From Leptodontidium sp. MPI-SDFR-AT-0119 (lineage: Eukaryota; Ascomycota; Leotiomycetes; Helotiales; Leptodontidiaceae), in contig JAHLEZ010000001.1 in NCBI GenBank assembly GCA_020726505.1, positions 2,790,001 to 2,854,000 on the forward strand: a stretch of DNA of 64,000 nt, written 5' to 3'. Positions 57,106 to 64,000 of this stretch are shown here, in pieces (the stretch's first letter is position 1; the number at the start of each line of letters is the position of its first letter). The notes under the pieces were generated by a model. That model made no database searches. It saw nothing but the letters and a program-made list of their open reading frames with translations, and had not been told where the DNA came from. Made by a program: the position numbers and the translations under genes.

Positions 57106-57614
57106 CCAGGGGAGACAAGTATCGTATCGCGTCCACTCCCTTGAGAAACTGTACCGGGACGAGCAACGCGAAGACCCTTCGTCTATCGAGTATCCGCTTG
57201 TGTTGGTGACATAGCATGTGTACCGTGGAGGAATAAAAGAGGTATGCAAGGAGCAAAGAAGAAAACATTCGGCATTACCGCGAGGTGAGAGAGGATGACA
57301 GGGCCGCTTTGACGAGAAGTAGCCAAGAGGCGAAAGTCGTGGCATTGAACTATGTATAGACAGGAACTTAGTTCAAGAAAAGCAAAAGAGAATCATAAAT
57401 ACCATCCATCCATCCCTGCTCATCCATAGAGGACAATCCATATCCAGCCACGTGAAAAGAAGCTGCTGTTGCAAAAAGCAACCGCGCAGAAAATGCAATC
57501 ATTATATGCAGAACATTCGCACGATTTGAACCAACACGAACCATGTTCAGTTGCTCGCTTCGCTCCATGCCATATTCCTACAAATCAAGTCAACCAACCG
57601 TAAAGTCCGGCCAT
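57106..57614. other. convergent 3' region
   Basis: About 500 bp between the orphan gene and the Scc3 stop codon. No gene seen. Confidence 0.5.
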
Positions 57615-60600
57615 CTAATCGCCCATAATATCGTCTTCGTCTTCCTCAGCGCCGCCAGCTGGCTCACCGTTGCCATCTACACTGCCTTCGGGCTCTTCCT
57701 CCAGTAGCTCTCGTCTCCGGAGGTCCTCTACAGTGCCTTCCTCTGGCTCGACATCCGCAAAGGGATCGTCTTCGTCTTCTTCCTCCTCGGCCAACTCTTT
57801 GCTCTTCGCAACCTTTTTCTTCGCATCGGCAGCCTGCTGAGCCTTACTGCTTTGACCCTTCTTCGCCTTTGATTTTGGTTCGTCAAGGTAGGCGATGACA
57901 TCTTTGAAATTCGGACCCAGTCGTAGTCGATTCCGTTGAAGACGTGACCGGAACTTTCCTTTGAGAGAACCAGAAGCATCGATCACCTGGGCTAGGATTG
58001 CGAGTACCAGCTTCCCTGTAAATTCGCAGAGTTCCTTTTCGGCATTCAGGGTCTCAGCCTGTCGCTCACTATCTGTGACATCTTCTTCGTCGTCTTCTGG
58101 CTCCTCATCAAGCTCCTCGGGTTCTTCATCGTCAGTCGGCTCTGCCAGCTTCTTCTTCGCTTTCTTGGCGAATTGTTTCTCTAAAGCGTCGAATATTGAG
58201 GCCAGTTCCTGGTGAACCTGTGGCACAATTTGCTTGATGAGAGTCAGGTAATAAGGGCTCTCGTCTACATCTGCTTCGGCATCCTTGGGCGTCTCCGACG
58301 GCCTCAAAGTAGTAAATAATACATGGATGTCGAGCAGAGTTCCAGCTCCAATCAAGCGCACAGGATCAAGAGTTGCCCTTGATGAAAATGCGGCCGTAAG
58401 ATTCTGTATGAATATCTCTTGCCATTCCTTGAGACGATCGATGTCGAAATCGGAAATATCATCCTCGATAGCAACCGCGTCTGTTAAAGCTCGGATTTTC
58501 CACATGAAGTAGAACATTGCCGATTTCATAGCAGACAAGACGATCTCATCCTCGAGGGAGTCAATATCTTCGTCGTTGGCATCTTCGAACACACCTCGGG
58601 CAATAATGTCGAGAAGTATTACAATCGGGAGCGGATCGCCAACGGTTGAGGCTTCTTCCAACGTATCAACAGAGCTCGCAATTGTCGAGAGTTGCTCCAA
58701 TCTGACAAGGGTATGCAATAGATCTTCGAGAATCTTGTCCCTAAAAGATCCTCGAAGAGCAATGTTGCCGCTTTGGTTGAGTTGACGAAGGGAGTTGGCC
58801 GTGTCTTCCCAGAGTGACAGGATCTTGTTGTCAGCAATCTCCTCCAGTTCCTCGTATCCCCGAGCATGCAGGAATGCGGCTACAGCTTCGGCGAGAACGG
58901 TGCGATCTGCGTGGCCATTGAACTGCGCACTGATCTCATCCAATAACTGCGAATAGACGGTTGTATCTTGCCGAAGCTCCTGGAAGACCCCCAGGTTCAG
59001 AGCGTGCTCCAATCTCAAGACGAGCGTTACAGTCTTCGGATCTGCTCCATATTTCTTCAACAGCCGTGGGATGAGACCAGCTAAGCGGCGAGCAGCATTG
59101 TCTTTTGCCTCTGCAGCTTCGGCCTTTGAATTTTTGCTTCTGCCTTTCTCTTTGGCAGTCTCGTCGACATGTGCAAGGTTCACCTTCACGACCGCATTCA
59201 GAATCTCAAGAAGAATAAGCTCTTCCTGCTCGGTCGGCTTGAAGGCATCTCTGATCGAATTCTCGGCGTCGTTGTCTGATGCTGCGGCAGTGTGGTCATA
59301 TAGGAGATAGCCTGCCAACACCTCCCAGTCCTTCAGAACAGGCATTTTGTCGTACAGTGCTTGTGCGGCGAGTGTGAATCTTGATTCGGACCCAGAGACA
59401 TCCAGGAAGTCTGCAGTTTCAATTTGGCTGGGTTCATCCGAATCTTGGGCATCGTAGGCTAGGAGACATTCTGCAAGACACTTCAGTCTGATCCATTCAC
59501 CGCGAGGCGAGTCGTAGTCATCCTCGTCATCAACGGTGAGAAGATCTTCGATGGCTTCTTCCCCTCCAAGTTCCTCTACTCTGGAGTCATACGAATCGTT
59601 GATGTTTTCCGAAAAGAATCCCACGATAGCCTTCCGAACTTTTGGCTCAGAATCGAAAACCAGCTTTCCAAGAGTGTCAATGTCGTCGGGTTCCAGCATG
59701 CCATTTTCACGAATCAGATCCATCAACTCCACAGCAGCTGCTCTGATGCCTGGTTCCGAATCTCGAATCGCCATTTCAACCATACGAGGGCGGAATCGTT
59801 CAACGAAGTGGCGCATGCCTCCAGGATTGAGGTTCTTCATAAGTTTCGACAGTTGCTTCACGACTTCCAATCTCATAGGACCATGGGTATCGGACAGCAT
59901 CCAGCCCATATATCTCAGGTAGGATCCCTCAAAGAACATACTTTCTAGAGTCAACATCCACGACCCCATTGCCTCAGCACACTCAATGCGTATTCTTGGG
60001 TCCACGTCGCGATACCTGTGTGTATAAACGGTGTCGAAGAAGCCGCGGATCCGTAACTCGATGAATGCTTTGTTTTCCTCATTCGTCTTGACTTTCTTCT
60101 GGAAATCTGCCAACCTTGCTTTGTTCGCACCTTTCCTTTTCTTTTCTGCCTCGAATTGACGCTGAACTTGTGCTGCGACTTCAATCTCCCCATTAGCGAC
60201 TCGACACATTGCTGTAATCATTGTCAATGCTACAAGCGAAGCAGTATGACGGAAAGGTCGGAGTGTTGAGGAAGACAAGCTAGAGATCCACACGTCGATA
60301 TTCTCTATCAACGGCTTTTCCTTGTAGAGTATTCCAGTCTCATGCATGGCTTGGATAAGTTGATCGAAGAAACCGACAAGAGAATCTCGAAATGCATGGC
60401 TGGTCTTCGCCCTTGATATAAGGGGGTAGTCTGTAATATTTTTCTACAACCAATTAGTAAGAAACATGCGTCTGGAGGCACGAAACTAACGGCTTGATGC
60501 TCCTCTTGGATATCAATCAATCTGTTCATGACATTATCCTCATCGTTGACATCGTCGCTTGTAACTCCAATGCTGCAACCAGCACTTCTGAGAACCAAGT

Positions 60601-61185
60601 TGACTAAATCAGCCAACGCGGAGAAGTTATCTTCGTTATATGTACTCAACCACCGGGTAACAACATCTTCGGATGAGTCGCCGCTTTGGAAAACATCGGC
60701 TGTATAGAAATTAGCAATATCTCGGGCTACCTAGGATGGAATCGCATACCGTACAACCCCTCAGCATCCTTATCCGCGATCGCAACACGCTTGCCACCCT
60801 TCTTCGGCCGAGCAGGGAGCTTCACAGCAAGAGGTTCGTCGCGCGATGTTGTGCCGTTGACTTTGGCCTTTTTCGCCGCTGGCTTCTTCGTCTTCTTTGC
60901 GTTCTTCCTCACTTCTCTCAATTCCTCCTCCTCTGCAGCGCTCTCGACAGCATCGTCGCTGGCTTCTGTCTCCTCATCTATTTCTGACGCGTCGCCTTCG
61001 CCATCCTCCTCAATTCGTTTTCTCTTCGAATTCGCAGATCCAGTTTGCGACGAGGGCCCCTCGGGAATAAACTTCTCTGGGGCCTTCACGGCGCGTCCAG
61101 ACTTGCGCCTGCTCCCTGTAGGGGCTGGGGAGCTCGTCGCGTCGTTGTTGGAGATATCCATGAGCGGCGTTCTTCCAGCAGTCAT
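57615..61185 (-). CDS. cohesin subunit Scc3/STAG
   Basis: Three exons: 61185..60750, 60699..60491 and 60443..57615; introns of 50 and 47 nt; 1157 residues, normal for the family. The N-terminus is a basic, acidic-patch tail (about 1-150) with KKTKKPAAKKAK-type nuclear signals. The STAG domain lies at about 155-330. The stromalin conservative domain spans about 343-430 (FIELRIRGFFDTVYTHRYRD, IECAEAMGSWM). HEAT-like helical repeats follow through about residue 990, and the C-terminus is very acidic (EEEEDEDDPFADVEPEE). With Smc1, Smc3 and Scc1 it forms the cohesin ring that holds sister chromatids. The gene is intact. The acceptor at 60443 (TGTAG) was preferred over one 15 nt further in because it keeps phase 0. 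Confidence 0.95.
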
Positions 61186-64000
61186 TGATACATTTATCGC
61201 GACCGTGATTTCGATGTTATGAGGTGGATTGGTGGTGGTGTTTTGCGCGTTGGATTGCCTTTAGACTTCAGGAGCGTGTTGATTAAGGCGCGAAGTGGAT
61301 GGAGTCGCGATGGTGTTGGCACTAATTCGGTCTAGCGTGATATGTGGCCTCAGGCATCAAATATCTCCTGTGGTGGGGTGGGCTTCCCATAGCGAGCAGG
61401 TTCCCAGATGCCGTCGTCCCCCTTCGAGATTCAATCACGTTGCACCTGCACCAAGCACCAAGCAAGCACCCGAGAAACCATCCTCACCCCCCCTCGAACT
61501 CACCCTTTTCTACTTGCTAACTAGAGCTTGAACCGCTGTCTTACAGTTCTTCTAGATGGAGATTTCGAAGGCGGATCTCTCTACCCTCTCCTTGCACAGT
61601 CCGAAAGCCCCAGAGCATTTTCTAGCTGCATCCAGTTTCTTTATTCACGTCCTACATGAACTTCTTTTCTTCTATCTTCTTTTTCTACTTCCAGATGAGG
61701 GGTTTAGTATCACTGTTGCTCCCGCAAATGCTACCGGAATCGACTGCAAATTTATACCCGCTCCCTTGGGCTTATATTTCCTTCATGGATCGCAAACCAG
61801 AAGATTGCAGTATTGTCCTCTACATATGGGAGGGTGTCTCAGTTGGTGGGAGCCAAGTGTATCATAGAGTCGACATCAAAACCGTCGAATAAATCTAGGC
61901 CCTCCTGGAGATCTTTTCATCTTGGTTCTACAATGTCGATGGAAGTCAACGGTTCGAGGTTATAATTCGCTCTGGACAACAAATCAGCCGAAGCAGACGA
62001 AGATGGACGTGCTGTTTCTGCTCGGGTGCGAGGCGAAATTTGATACTTTCTCAGTAGAGGTGTTGTATTGGGACCTGCGCCATGCTGTGCTAGAGCATGA
62101 TTGCACAGTGGGCGGCATTTCGCAAAGTGTGTTTGCAAATCTCAAACCTGGAGCCATCGGGAAAGCTGACAGCTTTGAGGCTCGGTTGGCATTGCCTATG
62201 TTTGAACGAGAAACATGGAAACGACCAATCTGCGGACCGCATCTATTGTGGTCATCGTATCATCCTAAGGATCCAACATTAGATGGCACACTGCGCCAAT
62301 GTTTGATGTTCGGACACGGCATCGACTTCAACGTCGAATGGCCGCTTGGGTTGAATATATTTCCAACGCGTTCATTCCCCACGGAAGTTCTAAAGCGGAT
62401 AGAATAATCACAGCAAATCGACGAACAAAGTTCGACCCCGAAAAATAAATTCCGGAAATATTCGGGGCCGAGCTAGATTTGATTTCGGCAAATCAATTGG
62501 ATTTTATCACCACACCTCAGTTGATCTGGAATCATCTTATTTTACGCGGTTGCTTTGCTGTAGGCGTCTTGTCACTGTGGCCTGCAAGACACGCCACGCC
62601 TGAGACTGCGGTCTCTCCAATCGTCTGGTTGCAGTCCGGCCACCGGCCCGATTTGGCTTTGGGCGGCATGAAACAAGTTTGGTCTCCAAGTCGAAGAACG
62701 AAATCGGATGGAATTTGTCGAGTATTTCGGAAGTCTCCACATGGTCGGTTTCGCTGTATTCAGTTGAACAATCCTTCCCAGACCATGCACGTTCACACAA
62801 ATAATCTTTTCTCTATTGGCGCGATGCTTGCTACTTTGACCAGATTTCCGCGAGAATATTTTGTTTGCGTCTTCGAGTTAAACACCGTTCTTGTTGCCGT
62901 TTTATTTAACTATACTCTAGCTAATCTGAATTTGGAGGTTGAATGGGGTGACGCATCCAAGTGTGGATGATGTTGAAACGAGATTAGCTTCACGTGCCTA
63001 GTTGTTGGGCTCGGGCCAAGCTTAAAACATCGCGTGTCTCCAAGCCGCATTACCTGTGACAAGACTCCGAACACATTAGACTTTCGATGTGATCCCGGGT
63101 GGCGCATGCTTGATGTGCCATGAAAATCCCGGCTGCACTTCCTTTGCATCATGATCTGCCGAAGTTTCTCTCCCGCGCCGCTCATCTGTTGAAACTTCGA
63201 TCTGGTGGATGCACAGACAGACTTGGCCGTATTGGCATCGAGGTTGGCGATGCTTATTTCAGGCTTGAGATCGGCTACACATGCTCTGGGCCTCCAGCTC
63301 GACGCACTGAAGTATCTGAATTGATCTTGAGCATTTTGAACTCGTTGATTTTAGATTCATATTTTGGAACACTCTTCTCAAAGTATTAAAAAGTTTAGTA
63401 ACCCAAACGCAATCCAATATTAACTCACGATACTTTCTCGTCTACAAGTTACCTCGCAACCTAAAACCTTATACAGAGGAGTCAAAGTTCATCGAGAATA
63501 GCCTTGGACCAGGTTGACCCAATGGGAAACGTGGACGACCAGCCATGGTGGCTCGTTTGACGCCAAAAGATCGAAGCGCGTAAAAGCATGAATCTTCCCC
63601 CCGCCCAATCAACCATCTTTCTTGATCGGAGTGGTTGAGCTTCCGTCAACAACTACCTAACCCTAGGGGGATGTGAGGCTTCTCCACACTCCGTTTCGTC
63701 CATCATCCGTTGCGACCGACAAAACCTTCCTTTGTTTGAAGATCGGCTGCAAACTGAGACACGCTCCGGGAAACAGCACTCTCCGTCAATGAATGATTGG
63801 GCACAATTGAAGTCGTTGTGCTAGTCGACCTGATATTTGGCTGGCAACATATGTGTTGTGAGCCCGATTGTCCACCTTCTCTGCCATCCCTCCTCAGTCC
63901 TCATACAACAGATCCATGACAAATGTCTTAATAATGGAACATCGAGGGCTCTTAGCATGTTTGAGTTCCGATGATAACTCTCGATTTTCAGTCATCCCAG
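61186..64000. other. 2.8-kb region without supported genes
   Basis: After the Scc3 promoter there are plus-strand frames at 61922-62407 (161 codons), 62479-62970 (163 codons) and 63120-63389. None has a domain, signal peptide or convincing splice. The window may end before the gene they would belong to. No RNA gene seen. Confidence 0.4.

Noticed and set aside
61922..62407. 161-codon plus-strand frame
   Set aside because: No domain, no matching neighbour, and overlapping frames of similar length on the other strand.
1..64000. tRNA, rRNA, CRISPR or telomere repeats
   Set aside because: No B-box-like tRNA element, ribosomal sequence, spaced direct repeats or TTAGGG array found by eye.

Overview
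The window is nuclear DNA of a filamentous ascomycete (Pezizomycotina). Genes have many 42-125 nt GT-AG introns with short exons, there are fungus-specific families (2EXR, DUF4470-MYND, RTA1, TALE homeobox plus C2H2), and intergenic DNA is rich in pyrimidine tracts and microsatellites. A leotiomycete is my best guess, but this rests on gene types only. Splice sites were read by eye, choosing junctions that keep the frame and the family motifs.

Layout. 1-16 kb is housekeeping: a Lys-rich partial protein, a tiny Cys protein, a serine palmitoyltransferase small subunit, two orphan proteins, a TALE-homeobox/C2H2 regulator, and the catalytic subunit of DNA polymerase delta. 16-31 kb is sparse: a TM2-domain protein, an Asp/Ser/Met-repeat protein, choline sulfatase, and a membrane-anchored GH12 glycosidase, separated by long low-complexity spacers. 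30.8-33.4 kb holds the GT2 glycosyltransferase of the hyphal-growth type. 34.6-42 kb is accessory: a decayed RTA1-like gene, an F-box-like protein, a Gly-rich protein, a four-exon small secreted cysteine-rich protein, and a 2EXR protein.

41.8-54 kb combines decay and metal homeostasis. A DUF4470-MYND gene is broken by two stops and three frameshifts, and a Gfo/Idh/MocA oxidoreductase by three stops and one frameshift. Between them a ZIP zinc importer and a manganese-type CDF exporter are transcribed divergently. 54.5-57 kb has a 384-bp hAT-like miniature transposon with a perfect 8-bp target duplication, just upstream of an orphan gene, and one poorly supported orphan. 57.6-61.2 kb encodes the cohesin subunit Scc3; the last 2.8 kb has no gene I can support.

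I found no clear new multi-gene system. The best leads are the RIP-like nonsense mutations in three decayed genes, the hAT-like MITE, the secreted cysteine-rich protein, the head-to-head metal transporter pair, and an in-frame, stop-free intron in the GT2 gene.
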